A stretch of DNA of 64,000 nt, taken from the NCBI GenBank assembly GCA_951394405.1, contig OX596340.1:3162001-3226000 (forward strand). The letters run 5' to 3'. Source of the stretch: Coprinellus micaceus (taxonomy: Eukaryota; Basidiomycota; Agaricomycetes; Agaricales; Psathyrellaceae). The translations under genes and the position numbers were made by a program. The notes under the pieces were generated by a model. The model was not told the origin of the DNA. It saw only the letters and a program-made list of their open reading frames with translations, and made no database searches. Positions 18,862 to 30,646 of the stretch are shown here, piece by piece (within the stretch, counting starts at the first letter, position 1; every line of letters starts with the position of its first letter).

Positions 18862-19130
18862 AATAAAATATACTTGAACTTGAATGAAGATTATTGTACA
18901 CAGGTGTACACCAATTGAATTTGCAACAGTATGAAAAGAAGAGAATGCACTTCTACAGCATTGAACTTTGGACCAGCAAAAAAGAAACGCACTCACAGGA
19001 ATTGAACTTGCAACCTAAAGCTTCATTCCTGCATAAAAGAAATGTATTCGCATGGAATCGAACCGGCGACTGGCAACGTAACACCTGAAAAGTTAATGCG
19101 CTCGCACAGAATTGAACTCGCGACCTGCTG
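18862..19130 (-). repeat. decaying tandem array of tRNA T-arm-like units
   Basis: On the minus strand, five or six units spaced about 40-55 bp each contain a T-arm/B-box-like core: GGTTCGATTCC-type at 19055-19070, GAGTTCAATTC at 19109-19120, AAGTTCAATTC at 18999-19012, and weaker versions near 18959, 18913 and 18872. Each core is followed by a GCG/GCA-containing stretch and a T-rich run such as TTTCTTTT. It resembles repeated tRNA 3' halves or a tRNA-derived SINE, not complete tRNA genes; no matching D arm or anticodon arm is seen. Confidence 0.55.
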
Positions 19131-19363
19131 AAACGGGCATCAATTTCTGGAAACGGGAGTTTCCGAGTGCAATCACGGGAACTCCCGGCCGCGACTGATG
19201 CACTCGGAGGCTCACAGGCTTGGCACTCGCGGCTGGTGCATAATACCCGAGTCAAAAATGCCTCGGAATATCCATGCGCCATCACGATCGGAGCGTTGAC
19301 GGATCTCTGATCCAACTTGGCGTGTAGTTACGTTTGACCGACGCTGACTTATCTCCCCGCAGT

Positions 19364-19417
19364 TGTCCCCTCGAATTACCTGCGCGTTTTGGACCCCGGA
19401 GCGACTCTGCTGCGACG
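19364..19417 (+). pseudogene. SHO1: SHO1 last SH3 exon, unit A
   Basis: After an acceptor CCCCGCAG, the exon reads IVPSNYLRVLDP, the conserved end of the Sho1 SH3 domain (the ALYDY..PSNY fold that binds Pbs2-type proline motifs), then runs to TAA. The preceding exon of this copy was not found; instead the tRNA-like array and other sequence lie upstream. It matches the unit D exon at 52037. Confidence 0.75.
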
Positions 19418-19948
19418 ATAAAACTAACGAAGGATAGCGAGGACAAACGAAATGGATACGGATTTTGAAATTTGTATTGACTAACGACTAACTTAACCAA
19501 CCTCTTCTGCGACTCGGATCTCCGCTTCGCTCGAGTACTCTTCACCCCTCCATTCGTCTCTGTACTCACTTCATTCTATACTGCCCTCCACTATCATGCT
19601 ATGGACTATCCTTTGATTCCTCAAATGCTTCTTTGGAATTGGTAGATACCCGTTCGCCAGGTTGTGTGTGCTTCCTTGTACGATACCAGAGACCCTGATG
19701 TATACCTGCATGATATCCTGTGTTGCTGTACTACCCTGTATTGAGCACGACGTTCTCTGTTGTACCTGCGAATGCGAGATCTACTGACAGTGTGTATGTA
19801 CGTGTCAAGACTCAAAGTTCCGCTACTTGCTACGTCGACGTTGGGATGGCCCGCTCTGTCGCTCAGGTTTGTTGAACGTTCCGTCCATCGTATCCTACCC
19901 AAACTTCAGCAACTGGCGGCTTGGCGGTCATGATGGATGGCGAAGATT
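19418..19948. other. shared SHO1-NACHT convergent spacer, unit A
   Basis: About 530 bases between the SHO1 last exon and the NACHT stop codon. It is colinear with 52081-52633 (for example GGATGCTTCTTTGG, GGTTGTGTGCGCTTCC-type blocks), which shows that the duplication covers non-coding DNA. Both 3' UTRs and terminators should lie here; no gene is seen. Confidence 0.6.
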
Positions 19949-22079
19949 TTACGACGAGGAGTCCGTCGTCGTTGACTCGGTGTAAATGAATGGGTCATAG
20001 AATGTGGATCTGGGTTCAGCGAGTGGGGCCCGTAGAGGAAACCGCTGTGGCGACCCAATATCGAGCTGGGATTTCTTGAACCTGTCCCGCAACATCTCCT
20101 TTGTCGTGGGTACACGCCAGCCGTGCTCCCTGCAGTGTCGCAGTATAGCCTTCCTCCAGATGCCACAAGCGTGAAGGCAGCGGTACCATTCGCACTGAAA
20201 GGTGATATCTATCGGTGATTGTGTTCCGTGGAAAGGAAAGAACCATAGTTACTTACTTCCTCGTGGACTGAAGCAAACATCCGGGGAATGTATTTGCTCC
20301 GGCTGGATTCATGAAGATTGGCCAGCCACCACTCGACATCTCCAGAAGTGTACCTGCGGCGCAGATCAATATATGCCAATGAAAAGGAGCAGAAAGTGTC
20401 GAGGAAGTCCTGTGATGGGGGGCTTGTCAAAGGGTCGGTGGATTGAGGACCTCTCGCTGTATTGGCATGAGCTTGTGGAGAATGATTGAAAATGGGGGAC
20501 AATACGCACCTTGTAGGACCTGATAGTACCGGTCCTGCGTGAAGTGGGTGAGAGTCTCCCAGTTTACGTGAAGCTCAGAGCTCCGGTGTGGGTCCTGGAG
20601 GAAGTCGAGCAGTGACTTGTGGTAGAAATGGAACTCAGGCTCCCCTCGTTCATCTACCAGCCTGACCAATGATGTCAAGCTACCCACCAGATGTTCTGTC
20701 TCCCCAGAGTAAGATTCGAGCATGTTTTTGTTGTAGAAGCCGGGGAAGGCAACATGGCTGTCGACAAAGCGGAGCCACTTCACCGCCAATAGTGGTTCTG
20801 GGCTGGTGTCCAAGATGCTCCTGTACAACATATCAAGCGGTGCGAAGGGCTTCGAGTTGTTGAGACGGCGCCACTCTAGGACCCGGACAAGCTGTTGTTG
20901 GGGTGCCCTAAAGCCCGGGCTGTCGACGAATCGAACCACGGTCGCTGCGTAAATGAACTGGCCAGACGCCTCCTCTACCAGGAGGTCAATGACATCCTTG
21001 GAAGCCCAGGTCGATGGGAGATTGAAGCGGCGGCGGAGGTCACTGAACATCGCTTCAAGGTAGAGTTGGATGTCGGCGTCTGGGTTGTACTTATTGTCGA
21101 GGAAGATGTTGAGGATGGGAGTGGGGGCAGTGGAGAAGAATTGGCGAATGGTGGGTTCTGGTCGGGAGGCGATGATAATGCGGAAGGGGAAGGCAGGGTC
21201 TGCACATGCACGCGATAGGATTGAGAGGATCTCCTTCTGAGCGTTGGTCCTCGACACTGGATCCAATATATCCAACTCGCTCGTGCCCTCGCATTCGTCC
21301 AATCCATCCACAGTGATAACCTTGGGCCAGTGCCAACAGTCCGAGCGTCCCGCCACCTTACGAAGTGGCTCCAGAACGAGTTTATCGAGTTGTTGATCCA
21401 GATGCCTTTCGAACACCATCGGGTCACGCTCTATGACAGCGAGGACTTCTTCCTTGTAACCCACAATGGGTTCGTGCTGGAGGAGGCTGTATACGAGGGT
21501 GGTTACGAACAGCTTGCTGGTGCGTCGATTTACAGACCCGGCGAAGGCTGAGAAGAAGAAGCTCGCAGCGAGTAGACCTTGCCTGTAGCATTCGTCGGCA
21601 ATGGTCCCAGCGATAGCCGTCTTGCCTGATCCCGCGGGACCCGATAGCCACAGGATCCTCTTCGGTGCGTCGTCTTGCTCGCCGTGCCGGATCCAGCTCA
21701 TGATATCGCTCTGAACCGCGGTCCGGGTTTCTGGGTGACACTTGGGAGTGTCAGGGCCTCGTTCTGCAGAGTCGTGGAGGGCGCCGTGAGATACATGGCC
21801 CAAAAGACCTGTAGCTTTCATTAGTGACTTGACGTTCACTACCCCGGGCTATCTATGAGGTACTGTAGACGTACGGTCAAGTGGCCCGATGCGAGAGGGT
21901 GAAGTGATGGTGATAGCGGTGCCATGGTTGTGGAAGGTTGTGCTATTGTCGTGGTAAGTTGTGCTATTGTCGTGGTAGGTCGTGCTATTGTCGTGGTAAT
22001 CCCTTGCCACGTTCGCGATATTCAATTCCTGTACCCCAACGCACAGTGCGCCATCTGGGGACTTCCGAGTAGTCGACAT
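19949..22079 (-). CDS. NACHT-domain NTPase (NLR-like), copy A
   Basis: Four exons on the minus strand (22079-21875, 21808-20510, 20456-20257, 20194-19949) join in frame to 649 residues; introns are 66, 53 and 62 nt. NACHT proteins are STAND NTPases that oligomerise on ligand sensing and in fungi serve in self/non-self recognition and cell death. The N-terminus has the segment VQELNIANVARDYHDNSTT with a YHDNSTT heptad repeated about three times, resembling a sheet-forming prionoid-like or amyloid-motif region, though that is inference. Walker A is GPAGSGKT (about 125-132), Walker B VITVDGLDECE (about 232-242). The helical region with FIYAATVVRF and EFHFYHKSLLDFL follows. There are no WD40, ankyrin or TPR repeats; instead a short tail carries WYRCLHACGIWRKAILRHCR. 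Start ATG 22079 is preferred because the upstream CCA-repeat is frameshifted in copy D. Confidence 0.9.
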
Positions 22080-22137
22080 GGAGTGGGGTCTGGATGAGGA
22101 TAGACGGAGACTAGACGATGGAGGCACGGAAGGGTTG

Positions 22138-22174
22138 AGGGTGGTGGTGGTGGTGGTGGTGGTGTTCAAGATGG
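22138..22174. repeat. GGT microsatellite upstream of NACHT copy A
   Basis: A run of GGT triplets just upstream of the NACHT start; the equivalent run in unit D near 54812 has a different length and phase. It explains why an upstream reading frame in copy A cannot be a conserved N-terminus. Confidence 0.8.
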
Positions 22175-22579
22175 GAGGAGAGCGTGGGCGCTTATTGCTG
22201 TGGGACTTGTTTGTATGTGTGTACGTTGTGGCTGGCCACGGCATAAGCCTGAGGCGTTGATGCTTACCTTCAAGGGAAGCACTCGCACTGTATTGCGACG
22301 AAGAATTTCTTAAAATATTAATACTTGCTGATGATTTACGGAGGGTAAGTGGGGAGGCGAAGCGTCAAGTGTCACGATTTCTTTATCCCCGACCTGGAAG
22401 GCCCAGAAGGCCAAAAAGCGCCTAGAGGGCTCAACGTCATATCCACACTCCTTACGCGCTCTTCCGACGCTACAACATGACTAAAGAAAAAAGCCCACCT
22501 CGCGATACCCGCTGCAGCAAAACCAAGGCCTCCCTTCGGACCCAAATCCCCGACTATTGCCTCCTCGATCCGCATACCC
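22175..22579. other. 5' flank of NACHT copy A
   Basis: Intergenic. The part up to about 22350 matches 54840-55030 (block ATTTACGGAGGGTAA in both), so the duplication includes the NACHT promoter region. No gene is supported in the remainder. Confidence 0.5.
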
Positions 22580-22588
22580 GAAGAACCC

Positions 22589-23518
22589 GAGAACGTCCAG
22601 GTATTGGAAAGACCGGTGGTCCAGTGGTACGAGGGTCCGAAGGTCCAAGTGTCCGGCCGTCCGTGAGTCCGTATATGAAGGGTTTTCGCATCCATTTCCA
22701 CAGTCGTCCACCCATTGTTTGCTCATCAGAACCTAGTAGAGGAAGCCAAACAAGGTGAGCTGCGTTCCCTCGCATTATCCTCGAGGAACAGGCATAGCCT
22801 TCCAATTAGACGGGGAACACCGGCGAGAGCAAGCGAGGTTTAAAGTTGGTGAATGGTTGAAAATAGAGCTAGACGTGCAGATACGTCGAGCTGCCCATGT
22901 AATGAGGGGTGGTGACCTGCACATATATGGAAACGCACGCACAGAAACCCAGTTTCGAGTGAATATGGTGCCGAGGACGACGGGCCAATGCGAACAGCGG
23001 TACGGTGGTTCGGTTTACCAAAATACGCTAATTTCTCCACACGAGGCCCAGGGTTTTGCGTGCAGGGACATGGCTCATCAACTACCTTCCAGCCAGTAGG
23101 ACCGAAGGTACGAGGAGGGAAGCTGGGACGAATTCGGAACGAGGGTGGCCATGTCGATGGTTTAACGGCAGGAAGTACTCCATTTGGGGTGAATACATCA
23201 CCTAAACTGTCACGCAGCCCAACGTCAGTTGAGCGTGGTTGGCGCTGGGGTCAGGCAGCGCGATCGGATTTGCGACACCGGGCCTCCCATCTCGCGATTC
23301 GGCAGGTGCCGAGGCCGCCATGTCTCTCGACAGAATCCCGCCACCCTTGTTATACTCATAGCCCCTTGCGCATTGTCGTTGGCACCCTCGTACCTTGCAT
23401 CTAGCCTATATCTTTTCTACCTTTTGAACACCGGACCTGCGGACCTACGTACCTCAAGCAGAGGTCCGGCGGTCCACGGACCCACGCACTGCCGGACCTT
23501 CCAGGTCGTGGACTTTTT
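22589..23518. mobile_element. non-autonomous TIR element, about 930 bp
   Basis: The flanks carry a perfect direct repeat GAAGAACCC (22580-22588 and 23519-23527), an 8-9 bp target duplication as made by hAT-type elements. The left end GTCCAGGTATTGGAAAGACC and the reverse of the right end GTCCACGACCTGGAAGGTCC form an imperfect inverted repeat. Subterminal copies of GGTCCGG/GGTCCA are dense near both ends. No coding capacity is visible inside. Confidence 0.7.
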
Positions 23519-23599
23519 GAAGAACCCAACGGTTCAGAGCACCCTCCCCGGTTACGTTTTCCTAGGCTCCCTACTGGCATTCTCTAACATTCTTGACCT

Positions 23600-26500
23600 G
23601 GATCGCGAACACGGAGACCGCTTTTTTGCGGGAGGAAAGAGCGGAAGCCCATCGAAGCGTGCGACATTGACAAGGTCGACGACAGCACCGGGCAGAGTAA
23701 CATTCGTATGTCTAACTTGGTGTCAAATGTAATGTATGCGGATGAACGTGTGTACTTAACCTTTCGCGCCTCCCTCTCCAACCCACATCCTTTCCTTCCC
23801 GCTTCCACTCTCGCGTTCCTCGCTTTTCACCCTCCTTCGATTCTGGGGCCCCTTGAAACTCGACACATGACTTGCCTCCCCCTAGGTTTCTTCCATACAC
23901 CTCTCTTCGCGCCTTCTGCGTGCTCGCCGCCTTGGCGAATGCCCACCCTGAACGTGTTTCATCTGCCACTCCCCGTATTCCAACGCATGAACAATGTCAG
24001 AGCGCCCCTGGTGCGTTCGTCGAGCCCGCGACAACGCTCTTGAGACTCACCTCCACCGTCCAGAGCCCAATAGATATGGGTACGACGCCCTGAATAATCA
24101 ATACATGGCCCAGGACCAGCTATACAACACGGGACGATGTTCACGTAACGGGGGTTTCCAGCCTAGAATAAGCGCAGGGAGTTAAGTACCTTCGTTTCGT
24201 TCTGCAGTAAACGAACGTACTCATCTACATATTTCCACAAAAATACCGCCCCCGACCGCCCTCGGCCAAGACACCATTCACTACCTCAGCACTACACCTA
24301 AAGCGTGAGCGAGAGGAGGGGTAGGAAAAGAGGTGTTGGGACGGAGATTGACTTGGAGGAGCGGGAGCGGGAGCGAGAGTCTTAGAGGGAAGAGGATGAG
24401 TGATATTACCCTGCCCCGTTGTTACGAACGGCGACGAGTACGCCGGAGGCCTTCGCTTGACACCACGCGTCTGAGGGAGTTTGTAAGCTGACGACAGGAG
24501 GCTGGAACCAAGGTGAGTTCGGGTTCGGAGTGCTTGTTTGCAATAGTTCAAGCGATATCGAGAGGGGGGCCCCAACCCGGTGGATGAGACTTGGGGTATG
24601 GCTGTCTATTTGAGACCACCCTTCGCTTCCACAGTGTCGAAGAGTCAAAGGGCATTATAGAGCCCCAGTCCGTGTTGGCAGACACGAACGCGACACCCTG
24701 TATGCCCTAATCGCGCGATAGCATCGACCAGAGGGCGGGTAACGACGGTGCGAATGGCACTTTACGGGTCTGGAATACGCGCGGGTAAGTATCTTCGTCT
24801 CGTTCCACAGCAAACAGTCGCACTCACCCACATATACACACAGGAAACACCGACAAATATGCCCCCCTCGATCGCTTCAAGACACTATCCACTGCCTCAA
24901 CACCCCCCTACGTCTACGGTACGAAGACGATGGAGGAGGCCTTGTCGTCGTCGCCGCGGTCTTTGTGTATGACGACGAGCGCGTACACGTCCCCTCCCGC
25001 ACGACCCGCCTTCGAGACCAATCCAGGCAACCCGCCCCCATCGTCGTCTCGAATAACATCAACATCATCGCCACGCGCTGGGTGGTGCGTCCTAGCTCGA
25101 GCTCGTCGGTGGTTGGTTTGTGCTGGGTCGAGTTCGCTGAGCGAGCGTAAGAAAGGCGTTGATCGCGAGGCGCTGAGGGGAGGCGGGTGTTGTTGGCCAC
25201 GACGAACGTAGAATGAGTACGTCTGCGTGGTTCCCGAGGCAAGAGGCGTGTTCCGACACCAGGGACGTCATCTAGGGCGCCGGCCCTGTGCATGGCGTAG
25301 GGCTAGGATGAGCGCAAGGAATCCAAAGAGAAAGGGCAGAGCCTGTTGAGAGAGCACCAGAATTGTCGTCCACGCTTCCTAATGACGGTCGTTAATCCCC
25401 TCCCTCCCAAAATGCCCTTCATCCCCGATGGAAGACTTCGACACCGTCCGCCGTCTTCGAGGCCACCCCTTCTCAAATCTCAAGTACCCCCGTCATGATC
25501 GTACGCAACGTCACGACCTAAACGATGGGCCCCGAGGCCTTCACCAGGCCGAATAGGTTTGCTACACGCCAAAGCAGGGGGAGGGTCGACATCATTAAGT
25601 TCGGTGGGGCTGAGATACTTGCGTTCCCGAGTTCAATCGCGAAGGATGGGTGAGGCGCTCCTTTTAGTGGTAAGAGAAGCTGCCCACTTTTGAGCGAGGT
25701 TCGGTCAGGCTGGGTGCGGAGAATATGAGCGAGCCACAGATTGAAGTCGACCTCGCTTCGAAGACGTCCTGACGCGTGTTTCTTTGGCTGGCGCGTTGAC
25801 TGTAGCTTTGGAGAGGGAGAGTAGATAGGTGTTAGGGAGGTCAGAGAGGGGCGGATACGCGTACCTAGGTTAGAAGAGTAAGTGTCTGTTCCGAATGGAC
25901 GGGTATTCAAAGTTGGTACTGCCCTCTTCCTTGTTCAAGAGCTCTGGAAATTAGTACCAGTGTACGTCTTCGAACTACTGTCGTCGTTCAGCGAGTATAC
26001 ATCGCCAACTCCCCGTTGTTCGCGCCTTAAGGCGGCAGGTGAGTACGAGGAATCATTTGCGGGTTGCCTAGAGAACTTACCACGGAGCTACTTCAACGCG
26101 GTTGAAACCCCTAAGCACCCTGTAAATGTATATCACCTCTCTGGAGTTGTTGGCCCACATCGTCCCTCCTCTGCGATGCTCGCCTTCAACCGCTTGAATA
26201 CGATGAGCCGGAGTTGAGCCTCCAAGGAGGCTCGAGGCCCGAGCAAGGCGGATGTCAACAGGAAGCTCGATCCATGGGGGAGGGGCTGGATGATGCGAGG
26301 CGAATGGGCGAGTCGTGGTGGAGGCCGAGTGGAAGAAGGATTCTCGCAAGAGCGAGAAGGTTGGAGCTTGATAGTGGGTGAGCACGGCGAATCGTTCGCG
26401 GGTCGTTTGACTGACCGGGTCGAGATATACTACACCCTTGTAGCCTCTCCATCGCTAGCCATTGACTTTGGAGCCCGAATCCTGAGATCCCGTTCATGGT

Positions 26501-26750
26501 ACCATCCGGATACCCAGCCGATGTGAAAGTGAGGAGGAGTCAAGATGAGAGCGAGCCATGTGGTGCGAAGTATTGTCGAGGCTTGCTGTGGGGATTGAGG
26601 ATTGAGGCGAGACTGTGCGAAGTAGCGAGCTATTCCGTATGATTTCCCTGCATTTTTTTATCGAGTGTGTTTAGGTCGTGGTCGACACAAGGACTGGTGG
26701 TGTTGATGAGCGTCTAAAGCGAGTTTGGTGTGAGCGAGCATGACGCGATC
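23600..26750 (-). pseudogene. decayed minus-strand gene of unit B (identity unknown)
   Basis: This stretch is colinear with 31.6-34.3 kb and 47.4-48.8 kb. Recognisable minus-strand remains include DVYALVVIHK followed by an Asp-rich tract near 24990, matching DVYVLVITPK near 47960 and TVLVIVRYPDDDDK near 32550; splice-like sequences occur beside them. Blocks near 25540-25640 match those near 33310-33420. No long frame survives. I cannot name the ancestral gene. A segment near 24185-24300 is repeated at about 24785-24900, an internal duplication. Confidence 0.5.
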
Positions 26751-26779
26751 GGAGTTCGAAATATGCGGCATCTATAATC

Positions 26780-28380
26780 TAGCCCCTAACTTTCATTTTT
26801 GTCGTCAACGCTGACCTCGTTTGCTCTCGATCCCCCTTCAAAGATTTGCCTCGGATCTCCTTCCTGCATTATCTGGATGCACCCCCTCCCCTTCCTACCA
26901 CCAACAAACGCTGCTCCTCGCCCGTAAACGGCGGACCCTCGCACTCTCGCCTTTTGGCTGCCCATCCTTCTCTCCTGCATGCTCTCCGGCCGTCGTTCCA
27001 CCCCCACTTCCACCACTTCCCTCCTCACGTTCCACCTCGACCACCCCATGCCACGCCCTCCTCCATTCTCCCTCCGATGTAAGGCTCCCTGCAGCCTGGG
27101 TCGGAGGTCTTGAGAGTAAGATCCATGCACGCTGAGTTTCATCCGAATTGCAGGAGAGCAAGATTACGCGGTAGACGGCCCGCTCGACCTTTCCGCATAA
27201 GCTTCCGTTTAACGATATTCCTTTCCCTGGAGGCCAAGTTTCAATGCCAGCGGCGATTCACGTTCTCGTCTCCTGCTCTCGAGACATTTGCCTCCCCTTA
27301 AACCTCATTTTGAGCCCAATCCATGAACGCCCAGCGCTCTCGATGAAGCTGAACGGCGCTCCACAACAGCGAACAGCCTAGCTTGGCGGATAAGATGCGA
27401 CGCCAACAGCGAGGATCGAGTCAACGCATACCGTGGCTCGCCCACACACGTTCACGTCGTGACTAACGCCCACCTTCAACCGTACCACACCCAAACAATT
27501 CAACGCTTTCGGTCGAAGCGATGGCCTTCGGCGGGGAGGATAATGATCCAGGAGGCTCCTGGATTTACCGTACTGACGCTATCGGGCAGCTGGCCCATAG
27601 GGGAGAGGTAGGCGGAGGGGCAGTCAAGTAGAGAAAGGGTAGAGTTCGGCGGGCCTGTTTCAGGCAATCGCCCCGCGACTCCATCTACAACGAAGACCTC
27701 GACCCGACGTGTCTCGCTGCTCATGTTCACCATTCCTCCATGGGCCCACGCAGGCTTCAACAACGCTGCTAGGGTCCTCAACTTATGAGGACGGCCACGC
27801 CACCAGTGAGCAGGCACCGTTCTCATCCTCCATTCAAGGAAACATCGCACGCCAGGCTCGCGTTAGACTCCCAAAAATCCCTGTCGATCACCCGAGCTAA
27901 CCTCTGACTCAACGACGACGGCAGGAAGCGTACAGGTCAACATCTCACTCGGCGTCTCCTGTGCTCTAACCACTGTATTCTGGATCACCCCTCATTTCAA
28001 AGTGCTCGTCAGGCCGAAGTCAGAGAACGCCCTCATCGTGGCTCGCGCTCTTCCTCCGGCTACTCCCCACGTTCACGCTAGTGCCGACCACCCATTTATC
28101 TCTGTACCAGATCCAAATTGCCACCCTCACAGCGATGGTTGTGGTCCTCGCAAGTACTCGCCGGGCACCCGGGCATAAAGTTGGTCAGACCGCGCATTCC
28201 CCCATGGGGGATACTACGGTGAAGGGGCGCAGGGCGAAATAAAGGTGGTGGCTGGATACATTGCCGCCCCAATGCGCAGCCGCCTTAGACACTCTCGGGT
28301 AGGGTTTGGGATCAACACTGAGCTCAGACCTATGGGTAACGGGAACAGGATGTACAATATCACATTTCAGATCTTTACCT
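26780..28380 (+). pseudogene. SHO1: SHO1 relic, unit B
   Basis: The segment 27.95-28.16 kb retains the order of the Sho1 membrane region: ACTGTATTCTGGATCACC, then GTGGCTCGCGCTC, then ATCCAAATTGCCACCCTCAC and AGCGATGGTTGTGGTCCTCG, matching 49300-49490. The upstream 26.8-27.3 kb matches 34.35-34.7 kb. Stops and indels interrupt all frames and the linker and SH3 exons are missing, the sequence jumping to the shared NACHT 3' spacer near 28388. Not functional. Confidence 0.65.
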
Positions 28381-28540
28381 GAATAGCGAATGTGAGATCT
28401 ACTGACAATCTACGTATGTTCCACAACTACTCCGATGTTTATGGATGGCCGGTGTTGTCGGTCAAGCTTTTCCCGTTCCTTGGACCCCGCCCGAGCTTTA
28501 GAAACTTGTGGTGAAGCCGCCATGACGGATAGTGAAGACT

Positions 28541-30646
28541 TCAGGGTGAAGGGGGATCTGTCCTTGTTGATTCGGCGGAAATGACTTGGGATTGGATTCG
28601 ACGACTGGGACGTAGAGGGAACTCCTCTAGTGACCAATCAAACTCAAATTTCTTGAACCTGTCCCGCAACATCTCCTTCGTCGTGGGTACACGCCAGCCG
28701 TGCTCCCTGCAGTGTCGTAGTATACCTTTCCTCCAGATGCCACAAGCAGGAAGGCAGTGGTACCATTTGCACTGAAAGGTAATCTCGATCAGTGATTGTG
28801 TTTTGTGGAAAGGAAAGAATAATAGTCACTTACTTCATTGTGGATTGAGGCAAACATCTGGGGAATTTCTGTTCTCCCACTGGATTCAAGATTGGCTAGC
28901 CACCACTCGACATCCCTAGAAGCGTACCTGCGGCGCGGATCAATATAGTTCCCTAACCACTCGCAGAACATTCCGAGGAAATTCCGAGGTGGGGGGTTTG
29001 CCGGAGGATTGGATTGAGGTCCTCTACCTGTATTGGCATCAGCGCGTGGAGCAAGATTGAAAATGGGGGACAATACACACCTTGTAGGATCTGATAGTAC
29101 CGGTCCTGCATGAAGTGGGTGAGGGTCTCCCCGTTTACGTGAAGGTCAGAGCTCCGGTGTGGGTCCCGGAGGAAGTCGAGGAGTGATTTGTGGTAGAAAT
29201 GGAACTCGGGGTCCCCTTGTTCATCCGTCAGCCTGACCAATGACGTCAAACTGCCCAACACATGTTCTGACTCTCCGGAGTACGACTCGAGTATGCCTTT
29301 GACGTAGGAGTCGTCGTCCATGAAGCCTTGATGGCCGTTGACAATGTGGAGCCACTTCACCGCCAATAGTGGTTCTGGGCTAGTATGCAAGATGCGGCTG
29401 TACAATGTGTCAAGGGACGCGAAGGGCTTCGAGTCGTCGAGGCGGCGCCACTCTAGGAGCCTGATGAGTTGCCTTTGAGGTGGCCCGAGGTGGGGGCTAT
29501 TGAGGAATCGAATCACAGTTGCAGCGTATATGAACTGGCCAGACGCCCCCTTAACCAGAAGGTTGACGACATCCTTGGTCGCCCATGTTGACGGTAGGTT
29601 GAAGCGGCGGCGGAGGTCACTGAATATCGCTTCGAGGAAGAGTCGGATATCGGAATCCGGGTCGTATTTGTCGTCAAGGAAGATGTTGAGAATGGGAGTG
29701 GGGGCAGCGGAGAAGAAGTGTCGAATGGTGGGTTCGGGTCGGGAGGCGATGATAACGCGAAAGGGGAAGGCGGGGTCTGCGCATGCGCGCGATAAAACGG
29801 AGAGAACCTCCTTCTGAGCCTTTGTGCTTGCCACTGGATCCCCTATTTCCGACTCGCTCATACCCTCGCATTCATCCAAGCCGTCGACAATGATAACCGT
29901 CGGCCAGTACCGACAATCCGAACGTCCTGCCACCTTACGAAGTGGCTCTAGAACGAGTTTATCGAGTTGTTGATCCAGGTGCCTTTCGAATATGATTGGG
30001 TCGTCGTCGATGGTGGCAAGGACCTCCTCCTTCAACCCGATGATGGATTTGTGTTGCAGAAGACTGTATAGTAACGTCGATATGACGTTCTTGCTCAGGC
30101 GCCGATCGACGGACCCAGCGAAGGCTGAGAAGAAGAAACTCGCGGCGAGCATGCCCTTCTTATAGCATTCGTCTGCAATTGTCCCAGCGATCGCCGTCTT
30201 GCCAGACCCAGCGGGCCCTGAGAGCCAGAGGATCCTCTTGGGGGTGTCGTCCCGCTCGCCGTGTCCAATCCAACCCATAATGTCTCTCTGCACTGCGATC
30301 CTCGTTTCTGGATGGCACTTGGGAGCATCGGGGCCTCGTTCCGCAGAATCGTGGAGGGCGCCATGCGCCACGTGTTTGAGTAGAGCTGTAAGGGGGGAGA
30401 AAGGGGGAGTCAATTCCCCATGCCTAAACGTACATATTAGACATGTCACATACCTTCCATCTCATGCCTACCAGAGTTTGATATTTGGATGTTGTTGACC
30501 TTCGAGGTGCTGTAGTCATTGTACGCCCCCGCGACGTTTCGAACATCAGCGTTCCTTGCGACGATGGATTGTGCGCTAGGGAGTCGTCCGTCTGTCTCCA
30601 TTTGAATTCGAGATGAATTTTGGGGCAAAGAATAACGGAGGCTCAT
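28541..30646 (-). CDS. NACHT-domain NTPase (NLR-like), copy B
   Basis: Four exons (30646-30454, 30385-29081, 29027-28834, 28771-28541) join in frame to 640 residues, ending TGA 28541. Its N-terminal exon differs strongly from copies A, C and D (MSLRYSLPQN..VRNVAGAYNDYSTS) but keeps the N-V-A-x-x-Y core. Walker A is GPAGSGKT and Walker B VIIVDGLDECE. The body shows ASGQFIYAATVIRF and EFHFYHKSLLDFLRDPHRSS, then the shared tail CKWYHCLPACGIWRKGILRH. The last 25 residues diverge from the other copies. Convergent with the SHO1 relic of unit B. The frame is fully open and splice sites are canonical, so it is probably expressed. Lacks a C-terminal repeat domain. Confidence 0.9.

Noticed and set aside
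22389..23519. CCCGACCTGGAAGG near 22389 as left end of a larger TIR element ending at 23518
   Set aside because: The direct repeat GAAGAACCC places the true left end at 22589; the earlier match lacks a target duplication and is probably chance.
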